A DNA stretch of 64,000 nt from Hygrophila difformis. Lineage: Eukaryota > Streptophyta > Magnoliopsida > Lamiales > Acanthaceae. This document shows, piece by piece, positions 11,556 through 22,979 of this stretch. The DNA lies in NCBI GenBank assembly GCA_030278955.1, contig JAOANR010000006.1, forward strand, positions 50,806,915 to 50,870,914, written 5' to 3'. Positions within the stretch are counted from its first letter, which is position 1. Each line of letters starts with the position of its first letter. The notes beneath the pieces were generated by a model that was given only the letters and a program-made list of their open reading frames with translations, was not told the DNA's origin and ran no database searches. Position numbers and translations under genes: made by a program.

Positions 11556-12240
11556 GGTGTGCTCTCGGTCTCTTCTCTTCTCTCGTGCGTGGTAAGTCTC
11601 GGTCTCTTCTCTTCTCTCTTCTTCTTGTAATATGGCAAGTGTTATAATGTAGTAAGTGGATATTATTCTTTTGGTAATAATAGTTTATGTTGCCCTAGTG
11701 TGGTAATGAATGGAGTGTTGAATGGTAATGTATTGAGTCTTGGTGTGGTAATAAGTGTATTCTTATTTTTTTTAAATGATAAGTTAATTATGGATGTATT
11801 AAGTATTGAGGAATTTTTTTTATTTTTTTTTGGGGGGGGGGGGTGAGGGATCGGTTTCTTGGTCAAACGGTTTCTTGGTCAAATTTGGTTGGGGTTTTAC
11901 TTTATGGTTTTTTTTTTAATTTTTTTTTAGGGGTGGTATTTTTAAAATGTAAAAAGATAAGGTGGGGGGGGGGTGGACTCTTATTTGCTCAATATTATAC
12001 TTCCTCCAATTTTGCTTGCAAGCTTGCCAATACTAGAATCATGCTTTCGGTCCCCCACCAAAAGAAAATGGGTACAGTTGCCATACGGATAAAAACATGG
12101 TTGTATGGTGTAGAAAGAGATCATGGCCGTTTATTTTCATCCAATGGCTATTATTGATTAAGGGTATAATTGTCAAAGAAACACTAATATTGGTGAATTG
12201 GGTAATAATTCTACACACCATATTCGGATGCCATATTTTA
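11556..12240. other. Non-coding spacer right of the CACTA element
   Basis: It starts with a CT-rich 31-bp direct duplication (GTCTCGGTCTCTTCTCTTCT at about 11564 and 11595). A few GTGGTAAT motifs follow (11698-11755), then homopolymer runs (T then G at 11816-11842; G near 11965-11975). No gene seen. Confidence 0.5.
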
Positions 12241-13984
12241 TATTTTGAATTTCTAAAATCTGATGAGATATTTAAATTCCTTGTATCGAGTAGATCGATT
12301 TCCATATAAAGAACGTCTAAATCCGAGTTTATTTGCGAAAGTTAGAGCCATTTGAAGTTCATTGCGATTTTCGGTAACAAAGCGTTTACGCCTCAGCGAC
12401 GGAGCATGAGCAATTCAACGACAATGCCTATGGAATTCAGCGGCATGACTTATACAATTCCGCGACATAATTTTAACAACAAAGGCTACGTAATAAACTT
12501 CGAATGGCTGTAACTTTTTCAAATGAACTCGGATTTGGACACTCTTTATATGAAAATCAATCTACTCAATGCAAAGAATCTAAATATCCTGTAAGATTTT
12601 AGAAATTTCAAATAGAAAAATAATAGATTTTCATATAATGATGTCGCTGAACTACATAGAACTATGTCACTGAAATGAATACAATTAATCGCTAAAATGC
12701 ATATGCTATGTCGATGAATTATATATACTATGTCGTTGAATTGTATGGTCTTCTTCGCTGAGGTATGTCGCTGTAATGTTCTATTCGTATCGCTGAAGCC
12801 TTAAAAATATCTAATACTCGTTGTTATGAGAATATTCTATTTTCCTATTAGGAATTTCTAAAATCTAATTAAATATTTAGATTCTTTGCATTGAGTAGAT
12901 ATATTTTCATATAAACACTACAAGAAAAAATCAATATTATGACCGAATAAATGCAGTCGCTGTTAGCGACCGAAATTGCGATCGAAAATGACGGTCGCTG
13001 ATGTTAACGACCGATTTAGCGACCGAACTTTTTCTGTCGCAAATTCGCGACCGAAATTGCGACTGATGAGGTTTGGTGGCTAACTGGCAACCGAATTAAC
13101 GACCAATATAAAAATGGGTCCCTGTTAGCGACCGAAATTTGCGGTCGCTAATTTTTTTCAATTTTTTAAAAGTTTTAAACTTTTTATTATGGTTAGCGAC
13201 CGAAAAATTCGGTCGCTAAGCTTTTTATAATTCTTTTATATTTAACTTATTTTAAAGTAATTTAATAATATTCTCTTTAAATTTATTAATTTATTTTATT
13301 ATTTAAATATTTATTTTAAGTTTTACTTTGAATTTATTTTATAACTTTTATAGAATAATAATATTATTAATATAAATATTTTTAAATTTTTTTGTTATCA
13401 TTTAATTTTAATATTATTTTTATTTTTAAAGAAGTTATTGAATTTATTATTTATCTACTTATTTATTTTACTTATTTATTTTACTTATTTCTTTAATTAA
13501 AAATAATATATTATTATTTTATTCTATTCTGAAATTTAAATATTGAATTTAATATTTTTATATTGAAAATTTTTAATTGAATTATTACACTTAGTTAATT
13601 ATTGGTTTTATATTAATATTTCATTAATATTACTTCAATTCTATTTTAATTTTATTATCTTAATAATATAATTAATTAATTTTATTATTTATTTAATAAT
13701 GAACAGTGCTAAAAAGTCAAATATGAAAGTTATGACTTTACAAATTTATAGATATAATTTTACATTTTATTTTATTTTATTTAATAATTTTATTTTTTTA
13801 TTTTATTTAATAATTTTACTTTTTATTTTATTTTATTTAATAATTTTAGTTTTTTATATTTTATTTAATAATTTAAGTTTTTATTTATTTTATTTAATAA
13901 TTGAAGTTTTTATTTTATTTTTAAGTGATGACTTTACAAATTTATAGATATATATTATATCAAACACATTCCATATAATGACAT

Positions 13985-14080
13985 GAAATATGAGGCATCC
14001 CAGTGGTACGCGCGCGTGGTTGGAACTTTTAGACCAAGGTTCGAGCCTTCTCCCCAGCACCTCTGGGGGCTTATTATATA
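13985..14080 (+). mobile_element. SINE-like (tRNA-related) fragment
   Basis: AGGCATCCCAGTGG resembles a Pol III A box and GGTTCGAGCC matches the B-box consensus, about 35 bp apart as in plant SINEs. The piece is cut at 14080 by the Stowaway MITE. It lacks a foldable tRNA body, so it is not a tRNA gene. Identification rests on the two boxes only. Confidence 0.45.
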
Positions 14081-14339
14081 CTCCCTCCGTTTTTATTTAA
14101 GTTTACCTTTTGCATAGTAGATACTATTTATTAATTAACTTTAATTCAATTTTTAGCACAGTTATATAAAATAAAACATAGTCAAATGAGATGTTGTTGG
14201 ATTCGTCTAATCGCGTACTTTTATACTATCAAATTTTTATAATTTTTCCTTGTATATAATTTGAGATATTAATGACTGAAAATGTGCATTGGATTGCGTG
14301 CTATGTAGAAAGGGAGAGGTTATATAAAAACGGAGGGAG
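14081..14339. mobile_element. Stowaway-type MITE (Tc1/mariner), 259 bp
   Basis: Ends are CTCCCTCCGTTTTTAT (14081) and the inverted ATAAAAACGGAGGGAG (to 14339), flanked by TA on both sides (14079-14080 and 14340-14341). The interior is AT-rich and non-coding. These are the classic Stowaway termini and target duplication. Confidence 0.93.
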
Positions 14340-14341
14340 TA

Positions 14342-14460
14342 TGACACATGGTAATGAACTAATGATCTAATGATTGAGGCTGGCGATGAGGAGGTGGTAA
14401 TGAACTAATGATTGAGGCTGGCGATGAGGAGGTGGTGGGTTCAAGCCCAACTGAGTTCAA
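14342..14460. repeat. Short tandem duplication with a B-box-like motif
   Basis: GGTAATGAACTAATGAT...GATGAGGAGGT occurs twice in a row (14350-14395 and 14396-14433; the second copy lacks 8 bp). GGGTTCAAGCCC follows at about 14438, resembling a B box, with a weak A-box-like TGGCGATGAGG before it. The spacing is short for a SINE. Confidence 0.5.
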
Positions 14461-15122
14461 ATTTTCTTAATTTTTGAAGTTTTTTAGCTACCGAAATTTG
14501 CGGTCGCTAATTCGATCGCGAATATAAATAATCAAAAAATTAAAAAAATTGAGATCTTTTTAGCAACCGAATATTTCGATCACCAATTCGGTCGCTAAGT
14601 TCTGCGACCGAAATTCCGAAAATTTCGGTCGCTAAATTCGGTTCGAATTTTTTTCCGGTCGTTGGAAATTTACTAACGGACCTTTTAGCGACCGGCGTCT
14701 TGCGGTCGTTAAGACGGTCGCTAAGCCGAAATAGCGACCCGTGTTTCCTTTTAGCAACCGAATTTGACGGTCGCTAAACCGTTTTTTTCCTGTAGTGAAA
14801 GTACACCAGAATCCGAGTTCGTATGAGAAAGTTAGAGCCATTTGAAGTTCATTGCGGTTTTTAGCGACGAAGCTTATGCAAATCAACGACGGGTTCAATA
14901 CAATTCAGCGACGCGGGCGTATGGAATTCAGCGATAGGGACTATATAATTCAGCGACATAACCTATGAATTTCAGAAACGAAGCCAATACAACAAAGTCC
15001 GCGCAACAAAATTCGAATTGCTCTAACTTTCTCATATGAACTCGGATTTTGACGTTCTTTATATGCAAATCCATCTACTCGATATAAGGAATCTAAATAT
15101 CCTATCAAATTTTATAAAATCG

Positions 15123-15379
15123 AAACAAATAAATAGCAGTACGTCTGGACACGAGAATGAATTGGCCATCTATACTACTTTTAACCTTACAAAATGATAA
15201 AATGATCAAAATGACAAAATTACACTTACAATTAATATAAACCGTTGGATTGTAAATTTGACCAATGGCTTGTGAAAGCCCTCCGCACCTCCGCACCGGC
15301 TTTTTGTCCGCACACTAACATAGGTGAAAGAAAATTAGAGTAAAGGTTTTGAGCTTATGTTTTACGATGAATGGTTACA
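15123..15379. other. Non-coding spacer
   Basis: AT-rich sequence with no gene, and a short CCGCACCTCCGCACC repeat near 15285. Nothing else recognised. Confidence 0.5.
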
Positions 15380-15910
15380 ACAATAATGCATTACTGGGTA
15401 TCACATTATATGTGCATCTAGTACAACACTTTGATATAGAGGGGTACCACATATGAACTTATATGTTACCACATCTTTCCATCGATAAGTACCATGATTT
15501 GTTGACTCACATTACCAAAATTATATCATACGGGGTACCACATTCATATATGAATAGTTAAAACAATAATGCATTATTCGGTACAACACTCCCACCACGA
15601 TTTTAGATGGTTACCACATCGAAGCATTAGCATGTTATGAACGATATTCAGGGCCACGGAGAAATCTTACGCTCGGTAGTTCTGGAACGATGAATTCTAT
15701 TTGTTCGATACATTATTGTCAATATAAATGTTGAGAAAAGAAGTACCCTAATTTGATTGTCAACATTACCTCACTCATACCATATTCAAATGGGGGGTGG
15801 TTACCACAAGAATGCATTATTATATACCACATTGCATATGCCTCTAGTACCACACTCTAAATAGAGGGTACTACATATGAGCTTGCATGGTTACCACACT
15901 CATTAAGCAT
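15380..15910. repeat. Second TTACCAC heptamer cluster
   Basis: TACCACA-type motifs, many as GGTTACCACA or GGGTACCACA, occur near 15445, 15470, 15535, 15611, 15801, 15826, 15850 and 15891, almost all in one orientation. Variants (GTACAACACT, GGTATCACAT, GTACTACAT) lie between. It is the same motif as at 1.7-2.2 kb. ATGCATTA also recurs beside the motif. No coding potential. Confidence 0.65.
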
Positions 15911-17639
15911 TAATTTAGATCAAGAGTTTGAATGTTAGTGAAGGGACAAAGTGAAAGTTTTTCTATTGGGGGTATACTCTTGTAATCAAGAACATTTCCA
16001 TAGGCGGACCTTTTCCTAATTTTCATAAGCGACGTTTGGGTAGATCACACTACATCGGATATCCTTCTCCTTCAAGAACTCCAAAATCTAATCTAATTTA
16101 TTAAAGGAATAACTCAAATTGTTACGGATTTATTGTTAACGTGGATGGATCAGCTTTAGATTTCCATGGACCGACCAATTTTGGTATGGTATCTCAATAA
16201 CGGAAGACGGATGGTAGTCACATCATATCATATTGGCATCTATAATTAACATGTTGGATAGGGTACCCTTTTTGGTCTTGAATATTCTGAATATATTTGT
16301 CCTTCCTTCAATTACTTGTTACTCTTATTTTGCAAATTCTAACAATCTTATAGCGAAATACAGAGTTCTGCCTTGCTGCATACTCTACATGAAGGAAATG
16401 TGGTTTTCTGACTGGCTTGCTAAATTTGTTGAAAATCATCCGTCTTTATTAGGAAGTATCGGACCTTACCACCTTCGGAGAACTCCTTGGCACTTTTAGT
16501 GGATGCCTCGGGAATTTCCTTTCTATCCGTCTTTATTAAGTAAAGAAAAAAAAAAACTAAAGATCAAGAGAACCTTTGACAACAAAAAAGGCTCAACAAA
16601 ATATTTGTTAAAATCATACAATTTTGATTTTTATATTCGAGAGATTAATATATTTACATACTCGTTAGATTTTTTTTTAAAAAAAAATAGTAATAACGCT
16701 ACGACATTTTAGTGACAAGAACTACCAAATAAAATGTCATAAAATGTTACACTCCCATTTTCGAATTGGCGTGCCATGCGGTCTAACTCAAACTAATAGC
16801 CAGTTAATTTAGGTTTTTCAATACAATCACATGACAAGTAAGATTCCAATTCTGAATAGGAAAATTCTTCAGTAAGAGAAACAGTACAATAGATAGCATA
16901 TCAGCAGACAGCAATCAAATACTATAGTTTTGAGAGGGCTTTCTATTGTTTTTTTTCGTAAGCAATAGGGCTTGCTATTGTTAGAACCTAGAAATTTACC
17001 TAGTATTTCTCTCTCTCTTTATTCAAGATGACATTTGGTTTTCTCTAGTGCACTTATCTAAGAAGTTTAGATTATCAAGATAAGTTTTTAGACATATAAA
17101 CAAGCTTCGGGACATCAATTAAACATGCATAAATAATCTAAACTTATAGTATGAAGTATAGATCTAAAGTCAATTAGAGCTTCTCCAATAATGACGGTGA
17201 AATAGAGTTAAACACTAAAATAAAGGAGAATACTACAGTACTACTCCAATAATAAACTTCGACGTAGGCTAATATAATATACCATAAAATGTATAGTACA
17301 CTGCTACCATTTTTTAAATTTTTTTTCTTTTCTTCTCTTTTTTAATTTTCATTTCCTATTTATATTTTATTATTAACAAATATTTATTTTAATAAAATTT
17401 TATTAACAAAATTTAAACATATATACTATATTTAAATAAATACAATATATTAATTTCATATGAAAAATTAAAATGAATAGTAAAGGAATTAAAATGGAAT
17501 ATTTTTAAATAGATGAAAATTTAGAGTTGATGGTTAGAAATAAAAAGTGAAAAACTGTAAACCGGACTGAAAAATATAATAAAGTTGACTGGAAAATAGA
17601 ATTTATTACTGAAAGATGGTCTAAAGGCTCCAAAGTCCG
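15911..17639. other. Unassigned AT-rich DNA
   Basis: No gene that can be supported. Short frames at 16233-16712 have no recognisable motif. A TG that could start the LTR of the Tat-like element lies at 16979 (TGTTAGAACC), but this cannot be verified because the partner LTR is absent. The 17200-17630 part is AT-rich and could be a MITE, without convincing termini. Confidence 0.4.
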
Positions 17640-18233
17640 AACTCCAAGAAAGCACACACACGACTATTGGGACCAGGCAAAGATTAGGCTAAGATTGACT
17701 AGCCCAAACAGGGGTAATGGGCCTAAAACAAAGAAAGGGCCTTATGCAGGAGGCTCAAAAGGGACAAAGGAATAAATAAGCCCATACTAAATGCAAGAGA
17801 GTTCGGCAGAAAGGAAAAGTGAATCATGAGGGCCGGATTAGAGACAGCTGTCAGAAGGAGTTTTCGGCTGAAAAACTGTTATTGGCGCCCTTTTGCCATC
17901 ACTATAAATAACCTCGTTGAAGATAGAGAAGGAGAGCTCACCAGAAGCCAAGAATTTACCCTTATTCCGTCAATTTAGTTTTATGTATCTTTATTGCTTT
18001 CCTTTAATGCTTTTCTTTACTACTTTCCTTTAGATTCCTGGTCGTAGTAACATTTAGTGTTAGCTCAACTCCGATTCTTATTGATTTTATCATTGAGTTC
18101 GCCGTTACTTCTTAGTAACCGGTAGACTCTTTGTTCAATTGATATTGTATTTGATTGCTCGGTTTTGCTATCGAAATTGAATCTGTTTTAGTCAAGTTTG
18201 GGCGGGCAATTCTATCGAACCATTGTCGGTTTG
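17640..18233 (+). promoter_or_regulatory. 5' LTR (left part) of a Tat/Retand-like element, with TATA box
   Basis: The sequence has LTR promoter character, with TATAAATA at 17903-17910 followed by a T-rich transcribed region. It is interrupted at 18233 by another retroelement, and joining 18233 to 25463 past the GTTTG duplication restores continuity. The LTR then ends near 25525 and a primer-site candidate follows at 25531. The LTR's left border is uncertain (about 17640, or as far left as 16979). Confidence 0.55.
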
Positions 18234-20715
18234 TGTAACACCCCGGTTTTTGGTCACCCAGGTCGGGGTGTCACCGCCACACCTCCCTAGCAAGACACGG
18301 TTTCTCCGAGCTCACTAAAGAGATGCAAGGCTATGGTTTTTCAGAATTTAAAATATTCAAACAGCACATTCATATATAATTTGAAAATATTGTATCAAAG
18401 TTGCAGCGGAAAATAATAATTACATATGTATAATGCAGCGGAATTTAAATATAGCCAACACGGCCAGAATACGGGTTAAACAGGCCCGTTCATGCAAGAT
18501 CTAGTCTAACACAATAATTCAAAATAATATATCTTCCCAAAGTTCCCATGTATGCATATGACGATGCATAATTCTCAACTCTGAAAGAAAAAGGAAAAAT
18601 ATGGTTTGGTCAGCAAAAACTTGCTGAGTAAGTTAACACGTACATGTTTATGAGGTTTCAAAGCCTTTAATTAAATTTAAAGGAAACATGTGCATAATGT
18701 AATCTATTCATTTAATAAAAATTTAATCGCATAATTTAAAAGTCATGGATTCCATACGATCTTAAATATAGCTTGCAAAGTAATTAAATAAATTGCCATA
18801 AATATAAAAGCACAATCTAATACAGATTTAATTTGGAATTCTCGCAAACTTCTCGTTTCATATCTTTTAAAGATCACCATCGCTGGGGCTCTTATGTCCG
18901 CCAGCCTTACGCCTGGGCTCTTATGTCCACAAGTATCATGGTCGATCTTTTAATTAGAGTTAAGCCGTCCGCTAGCCATACGATCAGTGTTTCGCTAGGG
19001 CTCTTACGTCAACCTAGACATACACTTGGGCTCTTATGTCCCAAGCCGCAGAGAACATTGACAGTATCTAGCTTAGTCATAACCCACAATATTTTAACCC
19101 TCTCGTTTCGTGTATCTTATTTCAAAGAATTTCTACTCGTTTCAACCTTAAAGGCTAATTTCACCGTTTCAACAAAATTTCAAGATTTGACTCGGTCAAC
19201 CAGTTTACTCTAAAATTCATTAGGAATCGAGTTTAATTCCAAAAATTCTGAAATTTTACCACTGACTCAGAAACATCGAGATGAACAACTTTCGTGTTTT
19301 AACTTTTTCAATCCGAGATACCGAAACAGGTCAAAAACGTCAATTTTCGTCATAACATTAATCTGTCCGAATTTCATGTACAGTAGTTCAAGATTATCAA
19401 GATCTACCATAGCAAATCAACTCCAAACTTAATGAAATTTTACAGAGACCTTCTTAAGACATTTGTCTACAACTTTCATGTTGCGCTAAAGATTAAATCG
19501 GTCTAGAACTAATGTCAAAAACGTGATCAAGATCAGACCTAAGTTCTGTCAAGAATTTCAAGATCCAAGTTTCAGCAGTTCGGTTTTGGGTGGATTTCAA
19601 ATATCAAAACGTCCCTAAAACTTCTGAAAATTTTACAGTAGATAGATCTAAGCCTTAGGAATGTTTTTTGTGTTTTAAGTTTTTCCGTTTGAAGACGTTT
19701 AAAGGTTCGTAAAAATTAGACAAAACTGTTGCGCCGGTAGAATCATACGTTGACAGATTTTTGAAAGATTTGATTAAGCTTTTAGTTTTCGTGTTTTAGT
19801 TACTCCCAAAACCATGTAAGTATTAACTTACAGGTTTGTAGATATCCGGGATCATCTATTTCGAAGGCGTGGCTTCCAGTCCTCCGTCTATCCTCTCCGT
19901 TCGTCGGGTTCTACGTTCTAGATCCGATTCGGGGCATAGAAAGAAAAAGAAGAAGGTTAGGATTCATTTTCGAATCGTATATGGAACAAGGATCGAATCG
20001 AAGCTTACCACGACGTTAGAGATCTTCAAAATTTTGTCCACGCAGTCCTTGCCTTGGTTTCGTGCCTCCGACGACTCTGGAATTAGGGTTTTCGACGTAT
20101 AGAGAGTTGTAGGGTTTTGGAAAAGTGTTCGGAGCTTTCAAGAGGGCTTATTTATAGGTAAATAAGACCTAGGGGCATCCAACGTCTGCCTCTAAGGGTC
20201 TTGAGCCGAATGGTGTTCAACCGATGTCGGAAAATCCGGATTCGGGCGAGTAAATCTCGCACCAAACAAATCTGTGGGGTGGCGCGGCCGTGGCACGGTA
20301 ATCCCCTTATGGGCGCGCGGCCACCGCGCGGCCTCGGTCCAGGCTGCGGTCTGGGCCGGGTCGTGCGATCTGTCAGGCATTTCCTCCTCTATTTCGGACT
20401 TCTATCCCTCTATGTTCCCGGATTCGGATTTCCGGGATATTTTCGGGCTCCGATTTCCTATCTTAATTTTATTCGGATCTAAATTTACATTTGGACTCGA
20501 GTTATTGAGCCCATCGGTGTTGGGTTTCCGGGTAACCATTTATTTGACTAAATTGTTTTCGGCTTCCCGGGTTCTCGAAATTTTGATTCCTTTTTAATTT
20601 AAATTCCATTTCTCATTCGATTAAATTTATTTATTGATTTGCTGAATTTATTTATTTATCGTATTTATTTTATTTATTGTATTTATTTTATGTTGGAAAA
20701 TTCTTGGGTATTACA
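18234..20715 (-). repeat. 3' LTR of the gag-only element
   Basis: Bounded by TGTAACACC and GTATTACA on the plus strand, that is TGTAATACCC...GGTGTTACA in element orientation. It contains four GGGCTCTTATGTC-type repeats (about 18886, 18915, 18998 and 19028). A GC-rich segment lies at 20270-20360. Frames inside it are repeated in the other LTR and are not genes. Confidence 0.93.
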
Positions 20716-20751
20716 GTCTACCCTCTTTAAGAATCAACTTCGTCCTCGAAG
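20716..20751 (-). other. Polypurine tract and remnant of pol C-terminus
   Basis: On the minus strand, CAACTTCGAGGACGAAGTTG reads as NFEDEV, the extreme C-terminal motif of related pol proteins, followed by a stop and AAAGAGGGTAGAC directly before the LTR. The last residues of pol survive while the catalytic domains are gone, which points to an internal deletion in an autonomous ancestor. The decayed relative at 35.8 kb has the same arrangement. Confidence 0.8.
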
Positions 20752-21001
20752 TTGCGTTTCGGCTTTTCTCGTGCTAAGGTCTTTTGTTTGTTTTATTATT
20801 TTGTGACTGAACTTAGAATTAAACTTCTAAGATGCCTACGTACCCTATGAAGGAATCAAGCCATAACGTAGTTCAAAACAATTTGAATTTGTTTGTTTAC
20901 GATTTAGGATACATTTTCGCGAATCGAACTCCGAAAAATAAATTTCTACGGGGTATCACATCCTCTCCCCCTTAGGACTTCAGTTATGTCCCCATAACTG
21001 C

Positions 21002-22096
21002 CTATTTATTATTCTCAAGAGGGTTCGGGTTTTGGTCTTGTTCCTCGTCCCTCTCTCCTTTCCGAATGTTCACCAAATCTACTCTCTTTTCGATCGCCTC
21101 CTCTGGCGTTCGACATCCACCAGCCTTGTGACCAAGCTTGCCGCACCTACGGCAGGTTCCAAGCTTCGGGCATTGGCGCACCAGATGTGCACTGTTGCAT
21201 CGTGGACAGCGTGGTATCAACGCACCACGGTTGTCGTCTCCCCCATTGTTCAGACCTTTATTTCCTTTCCTTCGGGATCCATTGTCTTTCCTATCCTTTT
21301 TCTCAAGTCCTTGCGAGTCCCTGTTCGACTCACCATGTTCCTTACGCTTCAATTGCTGGATTCGAGCAATTGTTACAACGCGGTCATATATCGTCTGAAG
21401 GTTCGTGAATTGTCCTACTGCAAGTATCTCCCGGATACTAAGGTTCAGACCCATCTCGAATTTCTGAGCCTTGTCAGAGTCGGTTGGTACTATCCTTGCA
21501 GCGAATCGTACTAGCTCCTTGAATTTGGAGTAGTACTCTTGCACTGTTTGCGCACCTTGCTTTAGGTTGATGAATTCCTCGTACTTCGCAGTCTTGGTGC
21601 TCAGTGGGTAGAATCTTTCCCTCAAAGCTTCCTTAAGTTCTTCCCAGGTGTAGGCTTCTTCGTCTTCCACTGAATTCGCTTGGAGATTTTGCCACCACTC
21701 ATCAGCTTCGCCTCCTAGGTAGTAGGTCACTACGTGTATCTTCTCATCATCAGGGCACTTGATAGCGTTCAAGAGCTTATCAAAGGTACGAATCCACCCT
21801 TCCAACTCCGCCGAATCCTCTTGGCCGTCATAATGGGGTGGGTTGTAGGGGTTCACTACTGCCAAGTAGTTGACTCGGGCTACTGGCGGAGGTACTGTTT
21901 GTGCCCTATGCACCTCGGCATTTCCTAATGCTACAAGGACTTCCTCCATAGTCCTTAGACGTTCTTCCATGTTGTTGGGTGCAGAAAGTACTCATTCTCC
22001 TAAGTTTTGAGGGGTCTCATTGTTATTGGCCACGTTGGGGAGGTTAGCGTCAGTGCCGTTTGGATTTACCTTCCTTGGGTTTCTCCTAGGTGCCAT
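21002..22096 (-). pseudogene. Chromovirus gag with one in-frame stop
   Basis: The ATG at 22096 (MAPRRNPRK start) opens a frame interrupted after 34 codons by TGA at 21994-21992. The same frame then runs to 21002 (322 codons from an internal start at 21970). Domains: capsid-like gag core (LEGWIRTFDKLLNAIKCPDD, EADEWWQNLQ, YEEFINLKQGAQTVQEYYSK), a basic linker, and zinc-finger segments CPRCNSAHLVRQC and CRRCGKLGHKAGGC (a classic CCHC knuckle). It forms the virus-like particle in related elements. The protein ends about where protease would begin in the relative at 29.3-31.9 kb. Apart from the single TGA it is well preserved. Confidence 0.88.
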
Positions 22097-22902
22097 TTTC
22101 TGTTATAACGTATATAGATTAGTTTATCAGAGTTTAGATAGATCGCTTGAACAAGAAATTTGCTAAATTGTATGTGAGATCAAGTGTTAAACGCGCGCCC
22201 ATAAGGCCACGTTTAGAGCATCGTGAGTTTCAAATTTCGAATTTCGAATTTTCAGATTTGTTGTTTGGAAATCCAAACAAGATTTTTGGGATAAAGAGTG
22301 TTTTAATAAAAACTTGATTTTTATTGTTCCACATAAGGAAATTTTCTAATTCGTACCAGGGTATGAATGGCTAAGGCCGAGGATTGTTATGCTTAGGCGT
22401 GCGCATAGATAAATGAGATCTAGAACTACGGCAAGATCAATCTCTAGTGAGCGTTTCTAATTCGATGTCAAGCCTCTAAGTTATCTAGGTGTAGCAAGAG
22501 ATCTAGGTTAAACTTCGCCAAGATTCTAAGTTATAATTCGCCACGATTCTAAGTTCTCTAAACAAAGGAAATGCAATATGCACATGCAATGATGATTTCC
22601 CCCCAAAAATAATTTATGCACTATATATATATTTCTTTTTTCATGGGTTTTAAAATAAAAATTTAATCCATGGAATTAATGCTTTAAAAATTTAAAGTAA
22701 TATTTAAAATCCTTGGACCTCTATATTGGGTCAAAATAATTATAATTTGGGCTCAAAAATAATTTGGGACTAGGAAATTTTAGAAATAATACTTTGGGCT
22801 TCTATAGTAATAATTTAAAAATAATCATGGTTTAAAAATAATAGTTTAAAAATAATAGTCTAATAGTTTAAAAATAATAATAATAATTTAAAAATAAGTC
22901 GG

Positions 22903-22976
22903 GCTCTGATACCACTCTGGTATCAGATATTTTCTTTAAAATAAATAGCTTTAAAATATTCTGGGCTCTGATACCA
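22903..22976 (-). other. Primer binding site, duplicated
   Basis: TGGTATCAGAGC, complementary to the 3' end of initiator tRNA-Met, lies on the minus strand at 22976-22965, three bases inside the 5' LTR. A second identical 12-mer lies at 22914-22903. The region between is AT-rich, and GATACCACTCTGGTATC forms a small palindrome at the inner copy. Confidence 0.85.
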
Positions 22977-22979
22977 ACT

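Larger units (their letters stand above)
12916..14797. mobile_element. Non-autonomous CACTA element, 1,882 bp
   Basis: The left end CACTACAAGAAAAAA (12916-12930) and the inverted right end (14783-14797, reading CACTACAGGAAAAAA on the minus strand) match at 14 of 15 positions. Target duplications AAA flank it (12913-12915 and 14798-14800), and removing the element restores the foldback arm. Subterminal regions carry TTAGCGACCGAAAT-type motifs in both orientations, a different motif from the element at 3.8-11.6 kb, so this is another family. The middle is AT-rich, including repeated TTATTTAATAATTT units (13755-13925), with no transposase. It would depend on a relative elsewhere. It carries a SINE-like piece and a Stowaway MITE. 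Confidence 0.93.
12243..15122. repeat. Foldback array of alternating inverted arms, split by a CACTA element
   Basis: A ~105-bp arm (12243-12350; contains AATCCGAGTTTATTTGCGAA and AGTTAGAGCCATTTGAAGTT) recurs inverted at 12505-12612, direct at 12845-12915 continuing at 14801-14870, and inverted at 15010-15122. The spacers between arms (12355-12500, 12640-12800 and 14865-15005) consist of repeated GCGAC-containing phrases such as AATTCAGCGAC; the middle spacer carries them in inverse orientation (TATGTCGCTGAA). The third arm is interrupted precisely by the CACTA element at 12916-14797. I do not recognise this family. Confidence 0.7.

Noticed and set aside
13985..14080. tRNA gene
   Set aside because: A- and B-box-like motifs are present but no cloverleaf can be drawn; more likely a SINE piece.
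16233..16712. Two frames of 69-88 codons as genes
   Set aside because: No recognisable motif, AT-rich surroundings and no splice or promoter context.
18833..19213. 126-codon frame, repeated at 23578-23970
   Set aside because: It is shared because the two positions are the two LTRs of one element; no protein motif, and it contains the GGGCTCTTATGTC repeats.
20732..20751. Perfect hairpin CAACTTCG-TCCT-CGAAGTTG, also at about 35817
   Set aside because: It first looked like a conserved regulatory stem-loop, but on the minus strand it encodes NFEDEV, the end of pol, which explains its conservation.
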